From positions 1 through 39,237 of the forward strand of contig JADGJL010000072.1 of assembly GCA_027600665.1 (NCBI GenBank): 39,237 bases of DNA. Reading direction: 5' to 3'. Source of the DNA: Irineochytrium annulatum. Taxonomy: Eukaryota; Chytridiomycota; Chytridiomycetes; Chytridiales; Chytridiaceae. The position numbers and the translations under genes are program-made. Numbering within the stretch: the first letter of the stretch is position 1; every line of letters starts with the position of its first letter. Below are positions 10,771 to 20,812 of the stretch, one piece after another. The notes under the pieces are model-generated. The model made no database searches. It saw only the letters and a program-made list of their open reading frames with translations, and had not been told where the DNA came from.

Positions 10771-12450
10771 TTACCTTTCAATTGCCTCCCTGTCGGCCAC
10801 CTGAACGGCGCCCGCCTCCTTCGCCTTCTGAATCTTCTGCAGTTCCATCTCGATCTGCTTCAGCCTTGCCTTTTCATCGGCGTCCGTCACCAGCACCGGC
10901 CCACTGAACTCGATGCGCTGGCCCATGATGGTTTCGACATCTTTTCAAACCAGCATTAAATTATGTCAGGGGTTGGCGAAATAAACTCACCCCTCTCATC
11001 CATCCCATCCTCGGACGCTTCCTCCGCCGCCAACGCCGGCGTCGAAATCCCGGACCCGTTGGGCGTCCACGCGTTAGCCATCCCGCCCCAGAGGCCTCGG
11101 CTCCCCAACCCGGCCAGCTTCCGGTCAATGTCCGCCAACCTGCCCAGCTCCTCGTCGCAGCCAGCCAGTATGCTCGTGCCAGCGCTGATGGACCCGAATC
11201 GGGTGCCGAGGGTCGACCGGCCTGAGCTCGCGGGCGGCGCGCTCCCGCCGTTCTCGGAGGTGTCGCCGTATTCGCTGCCGGCCGCCGCGGGGACGAGCAT
11301 GGGGAGTGTGCCGGGTGGCAGGAGAGTGGTGAAGTCGTCGGGCTCGTTGGTGGAGTCGAGGTTGTCGTCGTCGCGGAGGAGATTCTCGACGCGCCGGCGC
11401 TCGTCCTCTGTCATGGCATCGAAGTAGCGGGCGTCCGGACCGAGCTTTTTTTTCTCTCATGTCAGAAAATCGGCGTCGCAAGGCAAGGTGTACTAACGGC
11501 GATATTCCGCTGTATGAAATTCCCCCTCTGATAGGCACCACCCGTCTGCCTGCTCTTCATGCTCTCGGCCGTCTCGGCCACCCCCATCACCCTTCGCGCC
11601 AGCGTCGAGTGCCCGTCGCTCGCCTTCCGGGGCAGATGGACCTTGTTGCGATTCCACGCAGGCTCGGTGATGAAGGTTCGTTCCTTGACGGCGCTGCCGA
11701 CGCTACGGAGCTCCACCTCGCTCCCGAACTCGCTGGCGCTGTCGTCGCCCGTGTCCGCCGTTGTGGCGGTGGCGGTGCGCTCGTGGCTCATGGCGGTGGG
11801 TTGGCGGGAGGATTGGAGGGATTGGACGATCTGAAGCCGCATAGAATATGAGATCATGCAGGCGCAGCATGCAAGCGCTAATAATCTCACGGCATTCTTT
11901 TCCTTGATAACAGCGTCTAGCTTTTGGATCGTGGCGAAACCCGCCATGATCTTCTGCCTCATCTCGTCCGTGAGCCCGTCCCTTGGCATCTCGGTCTCAG
12001 ACGAGGCCCTCGTGCCTCCTTCCAGCTCATTCGAGATCACGGTGGAGTTCCCCGTCGACACGGCGTCCCGCATCCGCCGGAGGTTCACGTCGAGCTCTTC
12101 CTGTTGTACGAAGATCAGATCCCAAATCGAGAATAAAATGTCCAAACCCGCGCATTCTCCCAGCGATCCTGCCGCTGAAGAATGTCCTTTACAAGCGACT
12201 CGATCCGCGAGTCTGACCATTCCTCGGCAGGCTCTGCGGACTGTGCGAGTTCTGGTTCTGCGAGCAATATCAGCCGCCGCCATACAAGTCGAAGGAGAAG
12301 GAACTCACGATCTGGCGGCAGTAACGTCAGACCGCCCTGCGCGGCCTCCTCCGAAAGCCGGACGGTCCGCTGGGGGACTGGGATGTTGTTCCCTCGCTCC
12401 ATCTCTCTTGTGGTCAAATTACCTTTCACTTGCTCAAGCCGTGTCCCCAT
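10771..12450 (-). CDS. FSIP1-like (fibrous sheath-interacting protein 1) coiled-coil protein
   Basis: Six exons (12450-12309, 12257-12148, 12100-11891, 11830-11498, 11444-10991, 10940-10771) join in phase to 472 residues. The protein is mostly polar, with helical segments at about 85-115 (EEWSDSRIESLVKDIL), 116-145, and 160-185 (MRQKIMAGFATIQKLDAVIKEK). The telling stretch spans the fourth splice junction: NFIQRNIALGPDARYFDAMTEDERRRVENLL. It resembles the part of FSIP1 in which a DF(V/I)xRN segment is followed by a MTEEEKxRLxxLL helix. A second helix pair, CDEELGRLADIDRKL, and the basic helix at the C terminus also fit. FSIP1 is known from sperm tails and ciliated organisms, so a role at the flagellum is inferred. 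The assignment rests on remembered motifs and is moderate. The gene is head to head with the exonuclease gene, 83 bases apart. Confidence 0.6.
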
Positions 12451-12533
12451 GCTCAGCCGTAAAGCTACTGTGGCCGATCAGCAGCCGACTTCCTAGACTT
12501 CCTGACTCTATTGTGGTCAATCTGGATCTCGCA
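12451..12533. promoter_or_regulatory. 83-bp bidirectional promoter between the FSIP1-like and ERI1-like genes
   Basis: The divergent start codons at 12450 (minus) and 12534 (plus) leave 83 bases for both promoters. The stretch includes ATTGTGG at 12509, close to an inverted CCAAT box but not exact. No TATA box is evident. Confidence 0.5.
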
Positions 12534-13571
12534 ATGTTCTCCTACCTCGCCGTCCTCGACTTCGAGGCCTCCTGCATCCGGACCGGGCCTGCGCGATCCT
12601 ATGAGCTCGTCGAGTTCCCGACGCTCCTCGTCAGCACCAAGAGCGGCTCCGTCGAGGCCGAGTTCCACGTCTTTGTCCAGCCTAAGCGGCACCTCCCGAT
12701 CTCGGACCACTACCTGCGCAAGAAGAACATCGACCGGACCATGCTGGAATCATCGCCAACTTTCCCGGACGCCCTGGAGTCCCACTCCCGGTTCCTGGAT
12801 GCGCACGGCTGCACGTCCGAGAACACGCTGTTCGTCCTCTGCGGCGACTGGGATCTTAAGCACCTCCTGCCCGTTGAGCTGGAGATGCACGGGCTCGCAA
12901 GGGACGCCGCGCCGCGGATGCTGAGCTGGTGCAATATTAAGGCGGCGTTCAAGGAGATGACCGGGAAGGACGCGAGGGGGATGGTGCGGATGCTGAACTT
13001 GATCGGGGAGACGCTGGACGGGACGCACCACTCCGGCATCGACGACTGCCGGAACATCGCGAAGGTCGCGAGGTGGATGTTGAGTAAAGGGTGGGAGCCG
13101 AGGGCTACGTGGGTTGATGACCCTGTGGCCGTGGAGAAGGCGAGAGCGGGGAGAGAGCGGATGATGAATGGGGAGGATGATAAGGACGACGAGGAATTAC
13201 CGGCACGGGCGGTGGAACAGGTCAGCGAGGAGCTGTCACAGGCGCGGGCGGAGGTGGAGCGCGCTAAAGCCGTTCTGCGAAAGCGGCTGGAGGAGCTGAG
13301 CGACACGCGACTTTTGAACGCGATCGCGTGCCCCGTCTGCGTTACAGCTAATCGGAAGGGCGTATTCAAAAGAGAGAAGGCGGCCACGGTTGCGGAAGTG
13401 GAATTAGCGTGGCCGCGTGCGATTTGCCAGAACAAGAAGTGCAAGCTCGGGCCACGCTCATTGCTGGATGTCCTGCGGCTGTCGGACTCGTTCAAGGCGG
13501 CTGCGGAGGATGTCGAGAGACTCGAAGCCGTTTTGGAAATGGCAATCCAGCGGTTGGATGCGATGACGTGA
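12534..13571 (+). CDS. ERI1-like DEDDh 3'-5' exonuclease with a C-terminal cysteine module
   Basis: A single 345-residue open frame, unusual here for having no intron. ExoI is LAVLDFEAS, with catalytic Asp9 and Glu11; ExoII is VLCGDWDLKHLL (Asp105/Asp107); ExoIII is HHSGIDDCRNIAKV (His165/166 and Asp170/171). This layout, with the ELVEFPTLLVS and AEFHVFVQPKRHLPISDHY blocks, matches the ERI1/3'hExo/ERI2 family. Members trim histone mRNA 3' ends, 5.8S rRNA and small RNAs, or act on other structured RNA. After about residue 195 there is an acidic coiled coil, then a segment with CPVC (about 267) and CQNKKC (about 300) that could bind zinc. The start is the ATG five codons before the first conserved block; an upstream extension would run into the divergent gene. 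Confidence 0.9.
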   Translation: MFSYLAVLDFEASCIRTGPARSYELVEFPTLLVSTKSGSVEAEFHVFVQPKRHLPISDHYLRKKNIDRTMLESSPTFPDALESHSRFLDAHGCTSENTLFVLCGDWDLKHLLPVELEMHGLARDAAPRMLSWCNIKAAFKEMTGKDARGMVRMLNLIGETLDGTHHSGIDDCRNIAKVARWMLSKGWEPRATWVDDPVAVEKARAGRERMMNGEDDKDDEELPARAVEQVSEELSQARAEVERAKAVLRKRLEELSDTRLLNAIACPVCVTANRKGVFKREKAATVAEVELAWPRAICQNKKCKLGPRSLLDVLRLSDSFKAAAEDVERLEAVLEMAIQRLDAMT

Positions 13572-13945
13572 GTACACTGGCGACACTGGCGACGAGGTGG
13601 ATATTTCATTGTCCTAGCAGGTAATACAGTCGTGAGCAATCGTGCTGTTGACCCTTCGCTGCTATTTCGATGGAAGACGACATCGATTCAGCCTTCGCTG
13701 GGGCGAGCGCAGGCTGTCGACAGCGCTGGCGGTCAGCCTGCTGAGTTGTGAAATAAAAGGAAGCGCTTCTGAATATGCAGGTTCACATTTTATTACAAAA
13801 AAAAGATGCGACAAAAGCAGCAGCATAAAAATGGCGGGGTAAATGCTGACGTCACCGGCATCATTGGTGTTCACGACTTTGCGCCCACACCACGAGAGCA
13901 AGGAGAGCAAGGACGGTCTGATACGTCACCACCCCCTCCGTCAAC

Positions 13946-16900
13946 ATGCCCGCTGTCGACGCCGTCGGCCCCGTCTCCGCGGCCCCCGGCCCGGTGGCCT
14001 CCCTGAAGCACCTCGATACGTCGATGGCTGTCGCCAGCAGCCTCCTCTCGCCGGCCATGGCTGTGAACGGCGGATCGGCGCCTGGCACTCCCACCACCGC
14101 CAACGACACGAAGCGCAAAGCCCGACTCCTTAATCAGGGCCTCTACTTCTTCCAGGACATCTTTTGGGGCGTCGACAGCACTCCCCCGACGGAAGGCGTG
14201 ACGGTGCTGCATGAGGTGTTCTCTCAGCATCTGTCGGAGGCCGAGGACCTGATCGCAATCGTGAGGACCAAGGTCGAGATCGAGGAGATGGCCGCCTCCA
14301 GGCTGGCCGACCTCGTCACCAACCCGCCCGTTCACGCGCCCGGTGGCAACCCGGCCCCGGCCACCACCTTCTTCCCGTCCTTCTCATCCGCCTCCTCGTC
14401 ATCGCCCGTCACGCCACCTTCAACGGGTCGTAAGAGGGCAGCTACCAGCTCGCTCCTGTCGTCGTCGTCGGGGTCTGCCAGCCCGCATCCGAACGGCACG
14501 ACGCTGGGAAACACGCTGTCAGCTTTCAGGGACTGGGTCTCGTCGTCGAGCACGTCGTCGCAGAAGGACTCTAACGGGTCGGCCGCCACCGCGTCAGCCA
14601 ACATGATCTCGATCGTCGACGCGACGACGGACCCGGCGTTCGGCTCCGTGCAGGAAGGCGAGAAGGGCGGGAAACCCGTAGATGCGGTGCCGACGATTGA
14701 GTTTGAGGCACCGGGGACTCCAATGGTGGAGGACAGGAAGCCGCAGTTCGACGAGAAGGCTGCGCCGGTCGTCGAGACGGTTAGCATTCTACGTGGTTGA
14801 GATAATGTGCTTTTCTTTCTGACGCGCCTTGTAATTAGAATGTGGACACCTCCTCGCTCGCCCCCGCGGTGCGGACACTTCGCGAACAGCTCATGGCCAT
14901 GGCCGCCATCCACCGCCGCCATGCCGACACCCTCACCCTAGCCGTCCTCTCCCCCCTCACGGCCTTCGTCGACCAGCAGCGGCGCGCTCTCAACAAGAAG
15001 AAGGCCGAGGTTGACTCCACCTTTAAGGAGCTCACGCGCGTCGCGTCCGAGATCGAGAGTAAGAAGAAGACGTACTTTGCGCGCGCGCGGCTGGCGGAGG
15101 ACGAGGAGCACAAGTACCAGCAGGACGGCGAGTCCCGGTCGCGACCGCCCGCGCTCCAGCCAATCCAGTTCGGGAGCCGGTCCGTGGGCCCGCAGGAGTT
15201 CCATGACATCATCATCGGCATGAAGCGCGACATGAGGACCAAGTCTATCCTGACGCCGCTCGGGCTCTTCGAGGGCTGCTTCATCGGCGAGGACGCGATC
15301 GCCTACCTCCAGCTTAAGTTCCCTAAGGTGCCCCGCGCGGACGTCCGCCAGCTGTGCCAGGAGCTCCTCGCGCGCCGTGCTGTTGCCCCGGTCGTCGGCG
15401 GCCGGGACGGCAAGTTCTCGACCGCCCTGCCGTACATGTTCGGCAGGCCCGTGCTGAAGACGGGGGAGCCCCCGCACGTGAAGGCGAGGAAGGACGCCGA
15501 GGTCGCCAGGCTCGAGTACAGGGCCGCCGTCGACAGCGCTGAGCACGTCCGCGGCGCGCTCGAGTTCCATATTACGGACTACCTCGTCGCGGCGCAGGAG
15601 GCCGAGATTTACAGGCTCAGCGTGGCGGGGGAGGCGCTGCTGGCGCTCGAGTCGGCGCAGGTCTTCGCGACGAACGAGGTCGGGTTCTCGTGGTCTACGA
15701 GGCGGGACGGCGCCGGCGGCCTGCTCTCTTCCGACCCATCCTTCGCCTTCCCTGTCATCAACCTCCTCGGCTGCCCGAGCGCCGCCGCCGGCGTCGACGG
15801 CATCGCGTCCCGCCACCGGACGGGCCACCTGCGCGTCAGCCCGTTCGTGTTCGAGTCGTACGAGGAGGGGCGGACGCCGCACCAGGTGTTCGGGATCGGG
15901 CTCGAGGAGATGGCGAAGTTCACCGAGGTGAGCGTGCCGGCTCTCGTGCTCAAGTGCGTCGCGAGCCTGGCCGACGGGCTGAGGAGCGGGAAGAGCTCGA
16001 TCGACACGTGGATCATGCCGAACCCGGATCTGCCGGCCGTGCAGTTCTTGAGGCATGAGATGAACAGGGTGGATGGGAGGGGTATCAAGAGCGCGTCGAT
16101 CAGGAGGTATCCGCCGGCCGTCATCGCTGGCGTTCTCAGGCTGTTCTTCGTCGAGGCGCCCGTAAGCCTGTGCAGCTTCGAGATCTACGAGCCGCTAAAG
16201 ATGCTGTATGCGAATGGTATGAGTTTTTATGTTCTTCCGCTTATTTCCCGATGTTGTCGCTAAAGCTTCTGCACATGACAGACCATGAGAACTTCGACAT
16301 AGATGTCCGCCTCAAATCGGTCGAGTCTCTCCTTCAAACTCTCTCCCCGCCTCACTTTGAAACTCTCCGCCTTTTCACCGCGTACCTTCACGAGTAAGTT
16401 GTTCTTCCTTCACTGACTCCAGCGATCGTTTTCTTGCTTGTATACTGATTTTTTGTGTGCAGGATGGTGAAAATGATTGACCCTACCGACGACCGCATCC
16501 CGCGGCTCTGCTGGTCCCTCGCACCGACGATCCTTCGGCCCGAGGTCGAGACTCCCGCGACGCTGGCTGACGAGCACCCATGGCGATTCACCCGCGACCT
16601 TATCCAGCACCAGCCGACACTCCTTGGCCCGCTGGATCTTGACGCCATTACCACGCTGCCGCAGTCGCCTGAGCCGGAGGAGGAGGAGGATGGTGAAGGA
16701 GTTGGGGAGGTTTTGGCCGCGAGGGGGAAGGTCGGGAGCCGGTGGAAGCGGAGGAGCAGGGCCGCGACCTTGACGGAGCTGAGGAACGAGGGGAGGGTTG
16801 AGCCGCCCGTCAATGTGAGCGGCGCGAGGGAGGTTCAAGAGCCGGCTGGTAGCGGGTTGGAGGAGGAGGATTTCGTGTCGACTTCGTCGAGCATCACGGG

Positions 16901-17741
16901 CGGGTCGACGCGGCCGTCGTCGCCGATGAGGGCGGCTGCCGCTGGCGCTGTAGGCGGGTGGGGACTATTTGGGTGGGCGAACGGCGCGAAGAAGGGTGAT
17001 GCCGCTGCCGCCAGCGCGCCGATCGCGGAGAAAGCGGCAGCCTTGGAGGCTGCCGCGGTCGCCGACGAGAAGAAGGCGGTGGAGGTGGCGGCGCCGCCTG
17101 CTATTGAGCAGCCCGCTGCGGCGGCCGTCGTTGCTCCGGCCGTGACAAAGCGTCTCGACGACGTCATGAATCGGAAGCACGTCCCGACACCGGCCGCGAC
17201 GCCGGAGCCGCCCGCTGATCCGACTCCGGCACCAGTTGCCGTGCCAGCTGAACCCGTCCTTGAGCCCGTCAAGCCCCCCGTCGTCGATACCTCGGCACCC
17301 ACTGGCGCTCCTGCCTTGGTTCCCGAGACGTCAACCCCGACCACCCCTACCACCCCGACGGCGACTGCGGGCTCTGCGGCTCAGGCGCGTCCCCCTCAAG
17401 TCCGCCCGAAGCGCTCTCAGTCGGCCATCACGTCCATCACCTCGATCGCGTCCTCGGTCATGTTCGGCCTCGCGGCCGCGGCCGTCACAACGGTCTCTGG
17501 CGCGCCATCAGCGTCGGCCGAGGCCGAGGAGCAGCACGACGCATCGATGGAGGCCGTGCAGGAGGAGCGGGAGCTCGAGGCTGAGGAGGCCGCGCTTTGG
17601 GCGCAGGCGGCTGCCGGCGATGAGGAGGTTGAGTTCTACGACGGGAACGAGGTTGAGGAAGAGGAGGTGGAGGAGGAGGCTGACGGGCTGAGGTATCCGG
17701 CGGACGGCGCGGACTTGGAGGAGTACATGCAGTTTGGTTAG
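13946..17741 (+). CDS. F-BAR/DEP/RhoGAP protein, Rgd2 family
   Basis: Exons 13946-14779, 14839-16216, 16282-16393 and 16463-17741 join in phase to 1200 residues. The F-BAR domain starts at about 50 (GLYFFQDIFWG) and is interrupted by low-complexity sequence. It resumes at about 280-370 and again at about 490-560. A DEP domain (about 400-480; ILTPLGLFEGCFIGEDAIAYL) is inserted in it, as in yeast Rgd2. The RhoGAP domain covers about 628-815: FGIGLEEMAKF, the arginine-finger region in PAVQFLRHEMN, VLRLFFVEAPVSL and RLCWSLAPTILRP. From about 830 to the end the protein is disordered, rich in Ala, Pro and Thr, with an acidic C terminus. Yeast Rgd2 stimulates GTP hydrolysis by Cdc42 and Rho5; the F-BAR domain binds curved membrane. 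The canonical GIxRxSG loop is absent, as I recall for this subfamily. It may act in polarity or cytokinesis. Confidence 0.88.
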
Positions 17742-18240
17742 ACTTGCCAAGTAGATCGATAACCCTTTCTTCTTTCGTTTCCATAAATTACTATCGAACC
17801 CATATCGTTCTTTAATTTTCCTTTGTTTCTGGATTCCCATGCTATTTGTCTGTTCTTTTGGCGCTTAGAGATAGACGTTTCTCTTGTTCTCATGCTTCGT
17901 CAAGACTCTTCCTATGCACCCACGTACAACATTGTCTCTTTGTCATTCTCCAACATTTTTCTCGAGAACTTGCTCCCTCTCGCACGTAGAACATAATCAG
18001 AATATATTACGCTGACTGAATTCGCGAGTTTCGTCACCCCGACTGTTGATCTCTGAGTCGACTTATGGGCTTGATTGTTTACTGTCTTCTCATCTTACTC
18101 TGTTGCTACGATTAGAATGAAATTACCCCCTTGGTAATATCAGCATCCAGTGGAAAACAAGATAAATACGGCGTGAAAATATCCCGTCGCACACGCCCGC
18201 GCCAACACCAACACCAATCGCTTCCCATCCGAACGACAAC
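17742..18240. other. Intergenic region, 3' UTR and promoter
   Basis: About 500 AT-richer bases between two co-oriented genes. The start is T-rich, as expected of a 3' UTR. A short A-rich stretch (ACAAGATAAATACGG near 18157) lies about 80 bases before the next start codon and might be the core promoter. No gene is seen. Confidence 0.45.
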
Positions 18241-20437
18241 ATGGCCGACACGACGACGGACGTTGAGGTGAGCTCGCGGCCGGCCTGATCGACGTGGCCT
18301 CCATCTGTTCTGATCCTGATCCCTCCAGATCACCACTACCACCATGGCCGAGGAGACCGCGATCGTGGAGACGGGCGACGAGGCAGTCGAGGTGAAGCAC
18401 ACCGTTGCGGTCGTGGAGACCGTCGTCGTTGCGGAGGAGCCGGTTGCTCCTGCCGTTGATCATGTAAGCACTTCATGCTGAATGAGATACACGTTCATTG
18501 CGTTCATTGCCTTGGATGTCTAATACCTCACCCCCTTTCTCTTGCATTCTAGGCGAAAGAGGAGGAGGAGCAGAACGCAAGGGACGAGGAGGCCGCCCGG
18601 GTTGCTGCTGAAGAGGCGGAGGCGACCAAGGAAGCCGAACGCAAAGCTGAAGAAGAAGCCGCGCACGCCGCCGCGCTTCAGAGGGCGCAGGAGGAGGAGG
18701 AACAGAAAGCGAAGGAGGAGGAGGCTGCTCGCGTTGCGGCGGAAGAAGCTGCTCGGCAAGAAGCGGAGCGCGTGGCCCAGGAAGAGGAGAATGCTCGGGT
18801 CGCCGCCGCGATGAAGAAGGCGCAAGAGGAGGAAGAGCAGAGGGTCAGGGAAGAGGAGGCGGCCCGCGCTGCTGCCGAGGAGTCAGCCAGGCGGGAGGCC
18901 GAGGAGAAGGCGCAGCAGGAGGCCGCTTTGGTTGCGGCCGCAATGCAAAAGGCTAAAGAGGAGGAGGAGGCGAAGGCCAGAGAGGAGGAGGAAGCCCGTG
19001 CTGCGGCTGCGGAGGCTGCCAGGCTCGAAGCCGAGCGCTTGGCACAGGAGGAGAATGCGCGGGTTGCTGCCGCGATCCAGAAGGCGCAGGAGGAGGAAGA
19101 GCAGAGAATAAGGGAGGAGGAGGCCGCTCGGGCCGCTGCGGAGGAGGCTGAGAGGCAGGAAAAGGAGCGCTTGGCCCAGGAGGAAAATGCCCGGGTCGCT
19201 GCTGCGATCCAGAAGGCCAGGGAGGATGAGGAGAGGAAGGCTAAGGAGGAGGAGGAGGCTAAGGAGGAGGCTCGCCGTGTGGCGGAGGAGGAGGCTCGGA
19301 AGGCGAAGGAGCAGGAGGCGGCGGTCGTCGCCGCCGCTATGCAGAAGGCGAAGGATGAGGAGGACCGGAAGAAGGCCGAGGAGGCCGCCCGTGTCGCAGA
19401 GGCTCAGAAGCGGGCTCAGGAGGAGGCCGACGCAGAGGCCGCGAAGAATAAGGCCGACAACGAGCGGATCGCCGCCATGATCGCCGCCGCCAAGTCAGCC
19501 GAGGACGTCCCCACCTCGACCATCTCCCTTGACGAGCTCCGGGACGAGATCCCGAAGTCCACGGCGTCGCTTTCTCGTTCTTCGATAGCCACCCCGCCCA
19601 TGTCGCCTGAGCCCGGGTCGCACACGCCCATCCGCGGCCGCGATGTCTACCGTAGTAGTTCGATTCGCTCCAGCGCCGAGCGCCTCATGTCACCGAGCCC
19701 GATCGCGGCCCCGGTCGCTCGCACCAGGGCCGACGGACCTCCCATTCCAATCTCGGCCGTCACGGGAGCCGTCAGGGCCAACAACCCCATCCTGGACGAG
19801 CTTCTCCACAGCATCTCGCTCCTGCAGCAGGACGACCCGAGCTTGACCGTCCTGGATCTCAAGGACTGCCAGGTCTTCACGATTGCGCACGGGTCCGCGC
19901 TCGCCGGCGCGCTGGCTCGCAACACTCACCTGAAGGAGCTTAACCTGTCGGGTACCAAGACGCAGACGATCACGGCCGTGGACATCGCGGAGGCGCTGAA
20001 GAACAACTCGTCGCTTGAGATTTTGAACTTGGAGAACAACCAGATTGCACCGCAAGGGGTATGTTCTATTGTGCTCCGCGCCTCTATACATTTACATAAT
20101 TGATTTTTTTATCTTCTTTTTTTTTTCTGCAGATCAAAGCGTTGGCTGAGTGCCTGGAGTCGAATTCGTCACTGCAGGAGCTTAAGTTGGCGAACCAGAA
20201 AGCTCCCGCAGGAACGGACGCCGAGCAGGCGTTTGCGAAGGCTCTTCAAAAGAACGAGAGGTAAGAGTGCGGATATGCGTCGCTTTCTTCGTCTGAGAAC
20301 CTTGCTAAACATTTTGTTTATGTAGCTTGAAAAAGCTGGGCATTTTGTTCAGAGATGTTGCTTCCCGCAACGCTGTTGACAGGGCCATCACCCGGAATCG
20401 TGAGATTGCAAGGAAGGCTCGTATGGCGGCGAAATAA
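18241..20437 (+). CDS. Tropomodulin-like LRR protein with a long repetitive helical N-terminal half
   Basis: Exons 18241-18267, 18329-18463, 18553-20058, 20133-20260 and 20326-20437 join in phase to 635 residues. Residues 1-54 are Thr/Val/Glu-rich. Residues about 56-360 are an uninterrupted Glu/Ala/Arg/Lys helix built from 44-residue repeats (see the repeat entry). After a Ser/Pro/Arg linker, residues about 464-620 match the C-terminal leucine-rich-repeat half of tropomodulin and leiomodin. Marks are DDPSLTVLDLKD, ALARNTHLKELNLSGT, NNSSLEILNLENNQI, ESNSSLQELKLANQ and KNESLKKLGILF, then a basic tail. In animals this domain caps actin pointed ends. The N-terminal tropomyosin-binding helices of animal tropomodulin are not evident and the long helix takes their place. 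An actin-associated role is inferred. Confidence 0.82.
18664..19458 (+). repeat. Tandem 132-bp coding repeat (44-residue helical unit), about six copies
   Basis: Units begin at 18664 (135 nt), 18799, 18931, 19063, 19195 and 19327; the middle ones are spaced by exactly 132 nt. Each encodes a unit opening with an AAA(M/I/L)xKA-type motif, then an EEEE run and an AARAAAEE-type segment, ending with AQEEN-like residues. The last copy decays into the linker. Forty-four residues is four hendecads (11-mers), which fits a hendecad coiled coil or a stable single helix. The DNA copies have diverged at many third positions, so the array is not freshly amplified. Confidence 0.9.
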
Positions 20438-20812
20438 GTAGTACACCTTTAGATGGACATCCATTTCCCTTTCCCCCTTAAATCTCACTTGTCAAACGCT
20501 ATCTCCTTTCGATCTTCTATTTTCCCTATCACTGTCCCGACGAACAGAAGCGTCGTTCCTTACCGGTCCGCGACCCCACGTGCTCTTTTTTGATCGACAC
20601 AATGATGTAGTCTTTCGACCCCATATGCCTTTTTTTTTTGTGACTTGTCTATCCAGTATCAAACCGCCTCGTGTGTTTAGGAGCAGGAGTATTTATGAAT
20701 CTATCCTTTTATGCAAGTAACGTCGATGAGTTTCTAGGCGTCAATAACGTCATATCTCTGTGCATCAGGGTTTACATTCCTGCGGCTTGCAAAGGTGGCG
20801 ACCACCGAAAAG
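20438..20812. other. Intergenic region, 3' UTR and chitosanase promoter
   Basis: About 375 bases between co-oriented genes. It has pyrimidine-rich runs near 20460-20530 and a T run near 20630. The last 100 bases should include the chitosanase promoter. No gene is seen. Confidence 0.45.

Noticed and set aside
11856..12533. Apparent N-terminal extension of the exonuclease frame running back to 11856
   Set aside because: It is antisense to the FSIP1-like exons and has no conserved content; the family begins right after the ATG at 12534.
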